DNA of 64,000 nucleotides from Sphingobium sp. (lineage in GTDB: Bacteria; Pseudomonadota; Alphaproteobacteria; Sphingomonadales; Sphingomonadaceae): contig CP136575.1 in the NCBI GenBank assembly GCA_035196065.1, forward strand, positions 2,644,769 through 2,708,768, written 5' to 3'. How positions within the stretch are numbered: the first letter of the stretch is position 1; every line of letters begins with the position of its first letter. The position numbers and the translations under genes are program-made. This document shows positions 18,966-28,798 of the stretch, piece by piece. The notes below the pieces were generated by a model. The model was not told where the DNA came from and searched no databases. It saw only the letters and a program-made list of their open reading frames with translations.

Positions 18966-18989
18966 CCGTTTAATCGTCTAATTAAACGG
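18966..18989. promoter_or_regulatory. Inverted repeat upstream of the AMACR gene (putative operator)
   Basis: Perfect 9-bp arms CCGTTTAAT / ATTAAACGG with a six-base spacer, ending about ten bases before the AMACR start codon and touching its ribosome binding site. AT-rich dyads of this size in front of acyl-CoA genes are typical TetR-family operators. No regulator gene is adjacent. It could also form an mRNA hairpin near the start. Confidence 0.6.
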
Positions 18990-19038
18990 GCATATCGGCA
19001 AGCTTGAGGGGTCGCAAGCCCTTTGCACGGATGAGAGT

Positions 19039-21000
19039 TTAACGGTTCCGCCGTCCTTCGATCAGGCTGTCAACCACGCTGGGATCTGCCAGTGTCGACG
19101 TATCGCCCAACGCGCCGAACTCATTCTCCGCAATTTTGCGCAAAATCCGCCGCATGATTTTGCCCGAGCGGGTCTTGGGCAAAGCAGGGGTGAAGTGGAT
19201 ATGATCGGGCGAAGCTATCGGGCCGATTTCCTGCCGCACTTGCATCCGCAACTCGCCTTCCAATTCGGCGCTCGGCTCTTCGCCTGCATTGAGCGTGACA
19301 TAGCAATAAATGCCCTGCCCCTTGATCTCGTGCGGGAAGCCGACGACTGCGGCTTCGGCGACCCTGTCATGCAGCACCAACGCGCTTTCGACCTCGGCTG
19401 TGCCCATACGGTGGCCGGAGACGTTGATAACGTCGTCCACGCGGCCAGTGATCCACCAATAGCCATCACCATCGCGGCGGCAGCCATCGCCGGTGAAATA
19501 TTTGCCTTTATAGGTGGAGAAATAGGTCTGCACGAACCGCTCATGGTCGCCATAGACGGTGCGCGCCTGCCCGGGCCAGCTATGGGTGATGCACAAATTA
19601 CCCGACACATCGCCGCGTTGATCCCCCTCTTCGGCAATGACACCGCCTTCGGCATCCACAAGCTGCGGCCGGATGCCGAAAAAGGGACGGCCGGCGCTTC
19701 CAGGTTTCATGCCATGTGCCCCCGGCAGCGTGGTGATCATCGTGCCCCCGGTTTCGGTCTGCCACCAGGTGTCGACAATTGGCAATTTCCCTTCGCCCAC
19801 TGTCGCATGATACCAGCGCCACGCCTCCGGATTGATGGGTTCGCCTACCGTACCGAGCAGGCGGAGCGACTTGCGACTGCGAGCCTGCACCGGCGCTTCG
19901 CCATCGCGCATCAACGCGCGCAGCGCCGTGGGTGCGGTGTAGAAGATGTTCACCTGATGCCGGTCTACAATATCCCAGAAACGGCCATTGTCGGGATAGC
20001 TTGGAATGCCCTCGAAGATCAGACTGGTCGCGCCGTTTTGCAGCGGCCCGTAAACGACATAGCTGTGCCCTGTGACCCAGCCGATGTCGGCCGAGCAGAA
20101 GAAGACTTCTCCAGGCTGATAATCGAAAACATAATGGAAGGTGGTCGCCGTCCATACCGAATAGCCGCCGGTCGTATGGAGCACACCCTTCGGCTTTCCA
20201 GTGGAGCCGGAAGTGTAGAGAATGAACAGCGGGTCTTCTGCGTTCATCGGCTCGCACGGGCAGTCAGCCGGCACATCCGCTGCATATTCATGATATAAAT
20301 GGTCACGATGCGGCCGCATATTCACTTCATCGCCGCTGTGCGCGATCACCAACACGCCTTCGACACCATCGACCTTTTCGAGCGCGGCATCGACATTGGC
20401 CTTTAGCGGCACATGCTTTCCGCCGCGCAGGCCGGCATCGGCGCAGATCACGAAACGGCTCGCGCAATCCTCGATCCGGCCGGCAAGCGCTTCAGGAGAG
20501 AAACCGCCGAACACAACCGAATGCACCGCGCCAATCCGCGCGCAGGCCAGCATCGCGACCGCGCCTTCGACGATCATCGGCATGTAGATGGTGACCCTGT
20601 CACCCTTTGCCACGCCCATTTTCTTGAGCGTATTGGCCATGCGGATCACTTCGACCTGAAGCTCTGCATAGCTGATCTTGCGCGTCGGGCTTGACGGTTC
20701 GTCGGGTTCAAAGATGAAGGCAATCGCATCGCCCTTACCCGCGGCGACATGGCGGTCGACCGAGTTGTGGCACAAGTTGAGGACGCCATCTTCATACCAT
20801 TTGATCGATACCGGATCATAGGACCAATTGCCTATGCGCGTGGGCGCGGTCGACCAGTCGATGCGCTTGGCTTGCTCGCTCCAGAAGGCGTCGGGGTCGG
20901 TTATGCTGGCTGCATAAAGCCGGTCATAGTCGGCGGCGCTGCAGTGCGTCGTACGCTTTGCAGCCTCGGGTATCGGAAACCAGTCCTGATGCTCGCTCAC
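19039..21000 (-). CDS. acs: Acetyl-CoA synthetase
   Basis: Activates acetate to acetyl-CoA through an acetyl-AMP intermediate. The AMP-binding loop [19 protein letters not shown], the TGDG / [15 protein letters not shown] hinge region and the C-terminal [17 protein letters not shown] with its regulatory acetylation lysine are all present. The GTG at 21000 is chosen because GGGAGAGAG sits just before it and it gives 653 residues, matching E. coli Acs (652); ATGs at 21066 and 21024 would add unconserved residues. Downstream on the same strand is the AMACR-type gene. Confidence 0.95.
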   Translation of the reverse strand: MSEHQDWFPIPEAAKRTTHCSAADYDRLYAASITDPDAFWSEQAKRIDWSTAPTRIGNWSYDPVSIKWYEDGVLNLCHNSVDRHVAAGKGDAIAFIFEPDEPSSPTRKISYAELQVEVIRMANTLKKMGVAKGDRVTIYMPMIVEGAVAMLACARIGAVHSVVFGGFSPEALAGRIEDCASRFVICADAGLRGGKHVPLKANVDAALEKVDGVEGVLVIAHSGDEVNMRPHRDHLYHEYAADVPADCPCEPMNAEDPLFILYTSGSTGKPKGVLHTTGGYSVWTATTFHYVFDYQPGEVFFCSADIGWVTGHSYVVYGPLQNGATSLIFEGIPSYPDNGRFWDIVDRHQVNIFYTAPTALRALMRDGEAPVQARSRKSLRLLGTVGEPINPEAWRWYHATVGEGKLPIVDTWWQTETGGTMITTLPGAHGMKPGSAGRPFFGIRPQLVDAEGGVIAEEGDQRGDVSGNLCITHSWPGQARTVYGDHERFVQTYFSTYKGKYFTGDGCRRDGDGYWWITGRVDDVINVSGHRMGTAEVESALVLHDRVAEAAVVGFPHEIKGQGIYCYVTLNAGEEPSAELEGELRMQVRQEIGPIASPDHIHFTPALPKTRSGKIMRRILRKIAENEFGALGDTSTLADPSVVDSLIEGRRNR

Positions 21001-21113
21001 TTGCTCTCTCCCGGAATGCGGCATATCTTCTGGCAAGGCTTTGCTGGAGTAAGCGCGGTGATTCAAGGGTAAAGAGCGAAGAGCACGAGCGATCTACATT
21101 GTGTTACCCCCTA

Positions 21114-21190
21114 CTTGATCGGGGGGGCATGGTCTGACATCTCGGTTTACACCTTCGCCTTAGACCATAGATTCCCGCTTTCGCGGGAAC
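21114..21190. repeat. Dispersed 77-nt intergenic repeat, copy 1
   Basis: The stretch beginning CTTGATC, continuing CATGGTCtgac and ending GACCATaGATtCCC...GCGGGAA matches a second stretch at 29922-29998 in order, spacing and orientation. The two copies share both ends and differ mainly in the centre. Internal dyads (CATGGTC / GACCAT; TTCCCGC / GCGGGAA) would fold into hairpins. It lies in the divergent gap between acs and the SDR gene. Confidence 0.65.
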
Positions 21191-21221
21191 AACAATCCCT
21201 GATGCTCTCAAGGAATACCCC

Positions 21222-22004
21222 ATGCCCAAGCTTGAAAACAAATCCGCCCTTGTCACCGGGGGCGCCCGCGGGATCGGCGAAGCCATCGCCCATGTGTTTG
21301 CCCGCGAAGGGGCGCATGTGATCGTTGCCGATGTCGACGCCGAAAACGGGCGGAAAGTCGCCGACAAGATCGGAGGCAGTTTCTTCGAACTCGACGTGTC
21401 TTCGGAAGCCGACTGGCACAGGCTTGCCGCATCATATCCGACCATCGACATAGTGGTGAACAATGCCGGAATTACCGGTTTTGAAGATGGGCCTGCCCCG
21501 CACGATCCCGAACATGCGAGCCTTGCCGAATGGCACAGGGTCCATGCTGTAAACCTTGATGGTACCTTTCTCGGCTGCCGCTATGCGATCGGCGCCATGA
21601 AAGCGAAAGGCGAAGGCGCGATCATCAACATGTCGTCGCGCTCTGGCCTTGTCGGCATATCCGGGGCGGCCGCCTATGCCTCATCCAAGGCGGCGATCCG
21701 GAACCATAGCAAGTCGGTCGCGCTTTACTGCGCGCAGCAAGGCTGGCGTATCCGGTGCAATTCGATTCATCCTGCCGCGATCCTGACCCCGATGTGGGAA
21801 GCGCTGATCGGCAATGGCCCCGATCGCGAAAAGCGGATGGCCGCGATGGTATCAGACACACCGCTCAAGCGTTTCGGCACGGTCGAAGAGGTTGCGGCGC
21901 TGGCGCTGCTCCTCGCATCAGACGATGCCACCTATATGACGGGCAGTGAACTGCACCTTGATGGCGGATTGCTCGCCGGAAGCGTGGCCTCACCGGGAGA
22001 CTAG
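21222..22004 (+). CDS. Short-chain dehydrogenase/reductase (classical SDR)
   Basis: 260-residue NAD(P)-dependent oxidoreductase with the cofactor motif [10 protein letters not shown] near residues 11-20, NNAG near 87, and the active-site Ser, Tyr and Lys in [22 protein letters not shown]. The acidic residue in [11 protein letters not shown] favours NAD(H) over NADP(H). The C-terminus [11 protein letters not shown] is standard. AAGGAA precedes the ATG. Its stop is one base from the prfB stop (convergent). The substrate cannot be predicted. Confidence 0.9.
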   Translation: MPKLENKSALVTGGARGIGEAIAHVFAREGAHVIVADVDAENGRKVADKIGGSFFELDVSSEADWHRLAASYPTIDIVVNNAGITGFEDGPAPHDPEHASLAEWHRVHAVNLDGTFLGCRYAIGAMKAKGEGAIINMSSRSGLVGISGAAAYASSKAAIRNHSKSVALYCAQQGWRIRCNSIHPAAILTPMWEALIGNGPDREKRMAAMVSDTPLKRFGTVEEVAALALLLASDDATYMTGSELHLDGGLLAGSVASPGD

Positions 22005-22005
22005 A

Positions 22006-23133
22006 CTAGTCCACATCCTCGACCGACACGGCTTCACCTGTCACGCGCTGGGCAAGCGCGGCAGCGATGAAATCATCAAGGTCGCCGTCGAGCACATCGG
22101 CCGGGGTCGGGCTGGTCACGCCTGTGCGCAAATCCTTCACCATCTGATAGGGCTGAAGGACATAGGAACGGATCTGGTGGCCCCAACCGATATCGGTCTT
22201 TGCCGCATGTTCGGCGCTCGCCGCTTCCTCACGCTTGCGCATTTCGGCTTCGAACAGCCGCGCCTTCAACATGCCCATCGCAATTTCGCGGTTCTTGTGC
22301 TGGCTGCGGTCAACCTGGCTGGCGACGACAATTCCCGACGGCGCGTGCGTGATGCGAACGGCGGAGTCTGTGGTGTTAACGTGCTGCCCACCAGCGCCCG
22401 ATGCGCGATAGGTGTCGATCTTGAGGTCGGCCGGGTTGATATCGATTTCGAAACTGTCATCGATCACCGGATAGACCCAGACCGAGCTGAACGAGGTGTG
22501 CCGCCGCGCAGATGAATCATAGGGCGATATGCGAACCAGCCGGTGGACGCCGCTCTCGGTCTTGGCGTAGCCATATGCATTCTCGCCTTTGACCATGATC
22601 GTCGCCGATTTGATGCCGGCGGTGTCACCTGCCTGATATTCGATAGTATCAACCTTATAGCCGCGCTGTTCGGCCCAGCGGCTGTACATGCGAAACAGCA
22701 TTTCGGCCCAATCCTGGCTTTCGGTTCCCCCAGCGCCAGCATGGATTTCAATAAAGGTGTCGAGCGGATCAGCCTCGCCCGACAGCAAGGCGGATACCTT
22801 GTCCTTGTCAGCCCTGTCAGCAAGCGCCTTGAGCGATGCCACACCTTCATCGGCAAGGCCTTCATCGCCTTCCATCTCAGCAAGCTCGATCAGTTCAACG
22901 GTTCCGCTTTTATCTGCGTCGATTTCCTTGACGGTCGAAATGGCAGCATCAAGGCGGCGTCGTTCGCGCATCACCTCTTCGGCCTTCTTCGGATTGTCCC
23001 ACAGCTTGGGATCCTCGACGCGCGCGTTCAATTCATCAAGGCGGCGCAGCGCACGATCCCAGTCGAGCGACATCTTGACGAGATTAAGGGCGGCGTCGAT
23101 CCGTTCGACCAGGGATTGCGCATCGGCGCGCAT
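22006..23133 (-). CDS. prfB: Peptide chain release factor 2
   Basis: Recognises UAA and UGA stop codons and triggers peptide release. The GGQ motif lies in ASGAGGQHVNTTDSAVRITH and the codon-recognition tripeptide is SPY (ISPYDSSARRHTS) in place of enteric SPF. The 375-codon frame is continuous, so there is no programmed +1 frameshift of the kind that autoregulates prfB in E. coli. The GGAG ribosome binding site lies eight bases before the ATG. Confidence 0.96.
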   Translation of the reverse strand: MRADAQSLVERIDAALNLVKMSLDWDRALRRLDELNARVEDPKLWDNPKKAEEVMRERRRLDAAISTVKEIDADKSGTVELIELAEMEGDEGLADEGVASLKALADRADKDKVSALLSGEADPLDTFIEIHAGAGGTESQDWAEMLFRMYSRWAEQRGYKVDTIEYQAGDTAGIKSATIMVKGENAYGYAKTESGVHRLVRISPYDSSARRHTSFSSVWVYPVIDDSFEIDINPADLKIDTYRASGAGGQHVNTTDSAVRITHAPSGIVVASQVDRSQHKNREIAMGMLKARLFEAEMRKREEAASAEHAAKTDIGWGHQIRSYVLQPYQMVKDLRTGVTSPTPADVLDGDLDDFIAAALAQRVTGEAVSVEDVD

Positions 23134-23217
23134 GGGGAAACTCCAATTTCAGGCTTGATGTCAGGCTGCGGCCTTTAGCGGAAAGCGTTGGCAAGTCAAA
23201 GCGGGCCAAACACAAAT

Positions 23218-23916
23218 TCACCCGCGCCGCGTCACCTCTGCCCATAAACCGGCTCCGCCCATCTGTGCCGTCATGCCGCCCAATATCCCGGACCAATAGG
23301 CGTCATTGCCATGGTCTGAACGCCAGTCGACCAATGGCCCGGTAAGCTTGTGGAGATCATATTCGCGGGTAAAGCCGATTGCACCATGGACCTGATGGGC
23401 AATGCTCGCCGCCACCCCGATCGCCTTGTTCATGCGCAGCTTGGCACAGGCAACCTCGAAAAGGGCGACGTCGAAATCACCATTGGCACGATCAAGCGCT
23501 GCTGCTGCGGCCGCACCGGCAACATTGACCGCGGCTGCCTCGGTCGCGAATATTGCCAGCACCTGCTGCACCGCCTGAAACTTACCCAGCGGCTTTCCAA
23601 ACTGCTGGCGGGTGTTCACATAATCGATGCTCATCGCCAACGCAGCATCAAGCGCGCCAGCGGCCTGCGCAACGCGGATGAACGCGCCTTGCGGGCGGGT
23701 AATGTCCCCGCCAACAATCAGTTCGCCAACAGGCAAATGCGGCACTTTCGCTCCCGCTATCCGAAGCACGGCAAAGGCATCGCCCCAGTCGCCGCCAAAA
23801 TCGGCCGTCAGCAATTGTCCGAAACCCGCCGCTTCGACAGGGGCCATGCCCCCGCTGGCGGCTTCGGCGAAAACCGCCTCTGCCGTATCGCACAAAAGGC
23901 TGCGCTGCTCGCTCAT
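23218..23916 (-). CDS. Compact acyl-CoA dehydrogenase-like subunit lacking the middle domain
   Basis: 232 residues. After a short N-terminal piece (about 1-75) the protein goes straight into the C-terminal four-helix domain of acyl-CoA dehydrogenases: FIRVAQAAGALDAALAMSIDYVNTRQQFGKPLGKFQAVQQVLA, then QVHGAIGFTREYDLHK. The central beta-barrel domain with the CxGLSEPxAGSD pattern is missing. The gene starts ten bases after the full-length dehydrogenase gene ends, so it likely forms a heteromer with it, as known for paired steroid and bile-acid acyl-CoA dehydrogenases. GAGGG precedes the ATG. Confidence 0.82.
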   Translation of the reverse strand: MSEQRSLLCDTAEAVFAEAASGGMAPVEAAGFGQLLTADFGGDWGDAFAVLRIAGAKVPHLPVGELIVGGDITRPQGAFIRVAQAAGALDAALAMSIDYVNTRQQFGKPLGKFQAVQQVLAIFATEAAAVNVAGAAAAAALDRANGDFDVALFEVACAKLRMNKAIGVAASIAHQVHGAIGFTREYDLHKLTGPLVDWRSDHGNDAYWSGILGGMTAQMGGAGLWAEVTRRG

Positions 23917-23926
23917 GCCAAAACCC

Positions 23927-25060
23927 TCATCTCAAACCCAGCCCCCGCGCAATGATCCCGCGGATGATTTCGCGCGTGCCGCCGCGCAGTGAAAAGCTGG
24001 GCGCCGAGATCAGCAGTGATCGCATCAATTTTGCAAGGTCATCCTGCCGGGTTGAGGGGCAATCGACCAAAGCTTGCACGCGCTGCGGCAGGGCTTGCTC
24101 GAAACTATTACCTAGATCCTTCACCATCGAGGCTTCGACCATCGGGTCCTCACCCGCCGCCAATTTTGCGGCAGTAGACATAGACATCTGCCGCAACGTC
24201 CACAGTTCAGCGGTCAATTCGCCGATCAGGGTGCGCAATTCCGGATCGGGATCAGTCCCTGCCGCGTCGATCAGTGCGGTCATCAACACATGGCTCGACA
24301 AATAACGTTCAGGGCCAGACCGTTCGAGTGCCAGTTCGGCAGTCGCCTGCGTCCAACCCTGCCCGCGCGTGCCGATAAGTGCCCATTCGGGCAACAGCAC
24401 ATCGTCAAAGAACACTTCGTTGAAATGATGTTCGCCTGACATGTCGATAATCGGGCGAATGGTGACGCCGGGCGCATCCATCGGGATCAGGAATTGCGAA
24501 AGGCCGGCATTGCGTTCGCTGCCTTCCTCGCTGCGCACCAGCGCGAGCATGACATGACTGAGATGCGCACCCGAGGTCCAGATCTTCTGCCCCGAAATCC
24601 GCCAGCCTTCAGTCGTCAGCCGCGCCGTCGAGCGGACAGAGGCCAGATCCGATCCAGCGCCGGGTTCAGAAAGACCGATGCAGGCATAGAGTTCACCGGC
24701 ACACATTCCGGGCAGATAGCGTGCCTTGGCTTCGTCGCTGCCATAGCGCAGGATCAGCGGGGCCGTTTGCCGGTCGGCAATCCAATGTGCGCCCACCGGT
24801 GCCCCGGCAGCCAACAATTCTTCAATAACCACATAGCGTTCAAGCGGATGGCGATCATGCCCACCAACGTCTTTCGGCAAGGTCATGCCAAGAAAACCAG
24901 CTGCACCCAACGCCTTTGAAAAATCAGGGTCGCTGATCAACCAGCAATTGGGGACGCCTAGCTTTACGGCATGAGCGCCAAGAAAAGCACGAATATCCGC
25001 CCGCAATGTGGTAACATCGCCCGGCAGATCGAAAGGGAATATAGTAAAGCTTTGTTGCAT
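23927..25060 (-). CDS. Acyl-CoA dehydrogenase
   Basis: 377-residue FAD enzyme that introduces a trans-2 double bond into an acyl-CoA. The middle domain carries CIGLSEPGAGSDLASVRSTA and WRISGQKIWTSGAH; the C-terminal helical domain ends with SLRGGTREIIRGIIARGLGL. The ATG at 25060 is chosen because the conserved FAD domain follows within about 20 residues; a longer frame to 25150 would overlap the divergent DUF167 gene. It is paired with the compact dehydrogenase-like subunit downstream. The substrate is unknown. Confidence 0.9.
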   Translation of the reverse strand: MQQSFTIFPFDLPGDVTTLRADIRAFLGAHAVKLGVPNCWLISDPDFSKALGAAGFLGMTLPKDVGGHDRHPLERYVVIEELLAAGAPVGAHWIADRQTAPLILRYGSDEAKARYLPGMCAGELYACIGLSEPGAGSDLASVRSTARLTTEGWRISGQKIWTSGAHLSHVMLALVRSEEGSERNAGLSQFLIPMDAPGVTIRPIIDMSGEHHFNEVFFDDVLLPEWALIGTRGQGWTQATAELALERSGPERYLSSHVLMTALIDAAGTDPDPELRTLIGELTAELWTLRQMSMSTAAKLAAGEDPMVEASMVKDLGNSFEQALPQRVQALVDCPSTRQDDLAKLMRSLLISAPSFSLRGGTREIIRGIIARGLGLR

Positions 25061-25141
25061 CAAGATCAGCCATGCCAGCGGCGCAGGGGCTGTGCAAGAT
25101 GGTGAACTCGCATAATGCAAATGTGATACTAAGGAGAACCG

Positions 25142-25417
25142 ATGCCGCATTCATCCAGCCCCGATATCGACGCCATTCGTGGCCTGATCGATGCACGGGG
25201 TGAACTGTCGCTTCGTGTCGTGCCCGGTGCGCGCGTCGAACGCGCCGCTATCGAAAACGGAATGCTAAAGATCTGGACCCGCACCGCAGCCGAAGACGGC
25301 CGGGCAAACAGGGCCGTGCTTTTGCAAATTGCTGAGCTACTCGACCTGCCAATTCGCAATATTGAACTGTTGAGCGGCGCGACCAGCCGGCAAAAGCGGG
25401 TCGCTATCCGTCTCTAG
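25142..25417 (+). CDS. DUF167 (YggU) family protein
   Basis: 91 residues with the family hallmarks LSLRVVPGAR near the N-terminus, EDGRANRAVLLQIAELL in the middle and IELLSGATSRQKRVAI at the end. The structure is a small alpha/beta fold of unknown function. AAGGAG stands just before the ATG. Divergent from the acyl-CoA dehydrogenase gene, and its stop overlaps the stop of the class II aldolase gene by four bases. Confidence 0.9.
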   Translation: MPHSSSPDIDAIRGLIDARGELSLRVVPGARVERAAIENGMLKIWTRTAAEDGRANRAVLLQIAELLDLPIRNIELLSGATSRQKRVAIRL

Positions 25418-26208
25418 TTGCGGTAGCTGGGATCGATCCGGTCCAATTTGCGCAGCAAAGCAGGCCAAGCAAGCCCTTGCGCCAACATCGCCATACCGCC
25501 CGCAGGCGACTGGGTTTCGACTTTCCCTTCCACGCCCTGCGGCGGCGTGTGGAGGTTTTCACGACCGGCCGACAGCATCTTCACCTGTGCGTCACAGGCG
25601 CGTTCAAGAAAATAGAGCCGCAGGAAGCAGTCCGCGACACTTTGGCCGACCGCCAATGTGCCATGGTTACGCAGGATCATCGCATGCTTGTCGCCAAGAT
25701 CCTCTACCAACCGTTCGCGTTCATCAAGGTCGGTCGCGATGCCTTCATATTCGTGATAGGCAACATTGTGTTTCGCGATCATCGCGGTCTGTGTGTGCGG
25801 CAAAAGCCCCTCTGCCATCGCGCTGACGGCCTGACCCGCAGGGGTGTGCAGATGCATCACGGCATGGGCATCATCGCGGGCCATGTGGATGGCGCTATGG
25901 ATGGTGAAGCCAGCAGGGTTCACCGGATGTGCCGTCGGAACCACCGGTTGGCCTTCGACATCAATCTTGACCAACGACGAGGCAGTGATTTCCTCAAACA
26001 TCATGTCATAGGGGTTGATCAGGAAATGATGTTCTGGCCCCGGCACGCGAGCGGAAAGATGGGTAAAGATCAGATCATCCCAGCCATAATAAGCAACCAG
26101 CCGGTAGGCAGCGGCAAGATCAACGCGCACCGCCCATTCTTCCTCGCTTACCGCGCCGCGAATATGGTCATCATTGGCAGCGTTCGCAGTGTTCATCATT
26201 ACCGACAT
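25414..26208 (-). CDS. Class II aldolase/adducin family protein
   Basis: 264 residues with the zinc-binding pattern of the family: HLHTPAGQAVSAM (HxH) and later NHGTLAVGQSVADCF supplying the third His. The N-terminal WDDLIFTHLSARVPGPEHHFLINPYDMMF is also typical. Fuculose/ribulose-phosphate aldolases and decarboxylase-like members share this domain, so the substrate is not predictable. GGAGAGAGAC precedes the ATG. It is a single-gene unit between purA and the DUF167 gene. Confidence 0.87.
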   Translation of the reverse strand: MSVMMNTANAANDDHIRGAVSEEEWAVRVDLAAAYRLVAYYGWDDLIFTHLSARVPGPEHHFLINPYDMMFEEITASSLVKIDVEGQPVVPTAHPVNPAGFTIHSAIHMARDDAHAVMHLHTPAGQAVSAMAEGLLPHTQTAMIAKHNVAYHEYEGIATDLDERERLVEDLGDKHAMILRNHGTLAVGQSVADCFLRLYFLERACDAQVKMLSAGRENLHTPPQGVEGKVETQSPAGGMAMLAQGLAWPALLRKLDRIDPSYRN

Positions 26209-26279
26209 GTCTCTCTCCTGAGATTTCCCATCATCATTGACCGCTTTTGCAACGGTTTCAACGGATTTTCAAAAACCGA

Positions 26280-27569
26280 TCAGTCCGCAAAAGGATCGCG
26301 CACCAAAATGGTATCCTCCCGCTCGGGCGAAGTGCTGACCAGCGCCACAGGCGTTTCGATAAGCTCCTGGATACGCTGAACATATTTGATCGCCTGCGCC
26401 GGCAGATCGGCCCAGCTGCGTGCACCAGCAGTGGTTTCCTGCCAGCCGGGCATTTCTTCGTAAATCGGCTCGACATTCGCCTGATCGGCAGCATGGCTGG
26501 GCAGATAATCCAGTATTTTGCCGTTGAGGCGGTAACCGGTGCAGATGCGGATTGTTTCAAACCCGTCGAGGACGTCAAGCTTCGTCAGCGCGATACCGGT
26601 GACACCCGATACCGCGCAGCTCTGCCGCACGATCACCGCATCGAACCAACCGCAGCGCCGCTTGCGCCCGGTGACGGTGCCGAATTCATGTCCACGTTCG
26701 CCAAGACGTTGGCCGATTTCATCTTCCAACTCGGTCGGGAACGGCCCCGATCCGACACGGGTGGTATAGGCCTTGACGATACCGAGAACGAAGCCCGTTG
26801 CATTGGGGCCCAGACCCGATCCAGATGCGGCAGTCCCGCTGACCGTGTTGGAGCTGGTGACAAAGGGATAGGTGCCATGATCGACATCGAGAAGCACACC
26901 CTGTGCACCTTCAAACAATATGCGTGCACCCGCCTTGCGCACCTTTTTCAGGCGGCGCCATACAGGCTGGGCATATTGCAGCACAAAGGGCGCGATTTCG
27001 CGCAGGTCGCGGAGCAGGCGCTCACGATCAACTGGCGGCTCGCCAAAGCCTGCACGTAAAGCATCATGGTGCGCGCACAGGCGGTCCAGTTGCGCATCTA
27101 GCGCATCAAGATGCGCCAGATCGCAAACGCGGATCGCGCGGCGACCGACCTTGTCTTCATAGGCAGGGCCGATGCCCCGGCCTGTTGTACCGATCTTGCC
27201 CGAACCAGCGGCGGTTTCGCGCAGCCCATCCAGATCGCGGTGGATTGGCAGGATCAGCGGGCAATTGTCTGCAATCGCAAAGTTTTCGGTGTTGATAGCA
27301 ACGCCCTGCCCTTCAAGCTTTTCAATCTCGCTCTTCAGATGCCAAGGATCGAGCACCACGCCATTGCCAATAATCGATAGCGTGCCGGTTACGATGCCGG
27401 ATGGCAACAAGGAGAGTTTGTAGGTCTGGTCGCCGACGACCAGCGTATGACCGGCATTATGGCCACCTTGGAAACGAACGACTGCGTCCGCGCGGCTCGC
27501 CAGCCAGTCGACAATCTTGCCCTTGCCCTCGTCGCCCCATTGCGCGCCGATTACGGTAACATTTGCCAT
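26280..27569 (-). CDS. purA: Adenylosuccinate synthetase
   Basis: Couples IMP and aspartate with GTP hydrolysis to adenylosuccinate in AMP synthesis. The start [21 protein letters not shown] contains the GTP-binding loop GDEGKGK and the [12 protein letters not shown] segment; later [21 protein letters not shown] and KRRCGWFDA are diagnostic. ATG 27569 is selected over upstream codons because of the AAGGG before it and the exact family N-terminus; this gives 429 residues. It lies downstream of serC-serA-hisZ on the same strand but is separated from hisZ by a gene on the other strand. Confidence 0.97.
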   Translation of the reverse strand: MANVTVIGAQWGDEGKGKIVDWLASRADAVVRFQGGHNAGHTLVVGDQTYKLSLLPSGIVTGTLSIIGNGVVLDPWHLKSEIEKLEGQGVAINTENFAIADNCPLILPIHRDLDGLRETAAGSGKIGTTGRGIGPAYEDKVGRRAIRVCDLAHLDALDAQLDRLCAHHDALRAGFGEPPVDRERLLRDLREIAPFVLQYAQPVWRRLKKVRKAGARILFEGAQGVLLDVDHGTYPFVTSSNTVSGTAASGSGLGPNATGFVLGIVKAYTTRVGSGPFPTELEDEIGQRLGERGHEFGTVTGRKRRCGWFDAVIVRQSCAVSGVTGIALTKLDVLDGFETIRICTGYRLNGKILDYLPSHAADQANVEPIYEEMPGWQETTAGARSWADLPAQAIKYVQRIQELIETPVALVSTSPEREDTILVRDPFAD

Positions 27570-27717
27570 GTGATTTTCCCTTTGGGGATCGGGGACAATT
27601 GCACCCCGTTGGCCTTTTTCTGCACAGAAGGAAATTTCTGCGAAGGGATTCGCCTTACGTCCCGTTATGAAAATGGACGCACCTCGTCCACCCAAAATAA
27701 GACGCGAAGGAATGATG

Positions 27718-28773
27718 ATGCGAAACTGGATCGTGGCAGCGGCAAGCGTCGCAATCTTGGCTGGCGCAGTGCAAGCCCAGCGCGGCGCCGAGCGGTTGAG
27801 CAGAGAATGCCGCCAGCAAATTATCGAACTGTGCGGCCAGGAGCGCGGCAAATTACGCGAATGCCTGCAGGACAAATCATCGGCATTGCCGGAAAACTGC
27901 TCGGCGGAAATTCGTGCCCGGGTTCAGGCGCGCATGGGTGACGGCCAAACAAACGCCCCCGCGCAGGATGGGCAGCGATTGGCCGCATTGGGCGGCGTCG
28001 AACAAAGCTATGGCGACAATCCATTGCAACGGCTGGATTTCTACAAGGCCAAGACAAACAAGATCCGGGCACCGCTGATCGTCTTTGTCCATGGCGGCGG
28101 CTGGAAACGGGGCGATAAACGCAACGCCACCGGAAGCGACAAGATCACCCATTACACAGGACGCGGCTATCATTTCACCTCCATCAATTATCGGCTCGTG
28201 CCCGCCGCCAGCGTTGAGCAGCAAGCGGCAGACGTGGCGGCCGCACTTGCCCATCTTTCGAAAAATGCTGTGAAAATGGGCATCGACCCATCGCGGATAG
28301 TGCTAATGGGGCATAGTGCCGGCGCGCATCTATCAGCGCTGGTCGGCAGTGATCCAAAATATCTGCGCGCCGCCGGGCATGATCTCGGATTGCTTGCCGG
28401 GGTTGTTCCAATTGACGGTGCTGCATATGATGTACCTGCTCAAATGGCCGACGGCGCGAAAATCATGCAGGACACATATGCCGACGCCTTTGGGACAGAT
28501 CCCGCGCGTCAAAAGGCACTGTCGCCCTATTGGCACGCAGATGGGCCGAATGCGAAGGCGTTCCTGATTCTCCATGTCGAGCGGGCCGACGGCAAGCGGC
28601 AGTCGGAAGCATTAGCTAAGGCACTGCGCAAGGGTGGCGCCGACGTGCAGCTTGAAGCCTTTTCCGGAAAGGGGATGCGCGGCCATGCCGAGATCAACCG
28701 TAAATTGGGCGACCCTGATTATCCGGCCACGCCCGTGGTCGACGCCTGGTTGGAACAGCTTTTCGATAAATGA
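27718..28773 (+). CDS. Secreted Cys-rich domain fused to an alpha/beta hydrolase (esterase)
   Basis: 351 residues. A signal peptide ([19 protein letters not shown]) is followed by a Cys-rich segment (residues about 27-65: ECRQQ, LCGQ, ECLQ, NCSAE) like the repeats of the GLG1 type, then an alpha/beta hydrolase of the BD-FAE/esterase kind: oxyanion HGGGW, nucleophile GHSAGAH, a candidate catalytic Asp near ERADG and a candidate His in RGHAEIN. Three ATGs stand in a row; 27718 has the best spacing from AAGGA (27707-27711). It sits between hisZ and purA on the opposite strand, in what is otherwise a conserved gene run. Substrate unknown. Confidence 0.82.
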   Translation: MRNWIVAAASVAILAGAVQAQRGAERLSRECRQQIIELCGQERGKLRECLQDKSSALPENCSAEIRARVQARMGDGQTNAPAQDGQRLAALGGVEQSYGDNPLQRLDFYKAKTNKIRAPLIVFVHGGGWKRGDKRNATGSDKITHYTGRGYHFTSINYRLVPAASVEQQAADVAAALAHLSKNAVKMGIDPSRIVLMGHSAGAHLSALVGSDPKYLRAAGHDLGLLAGVVPIDGAAYDVPAQMADGAKIMQDTYADAFGTDPARQKALSPYWHADGPNAKAFLILHVERADGKRQSEALAKALRKGGADVQLEAFSGKGMRGHAEINRKLGDPDYPATPVVDAWLEQLFDK

Positions 28774-28798
28774 GTTGCGGCAGCAGCGCGAGCGCGGT

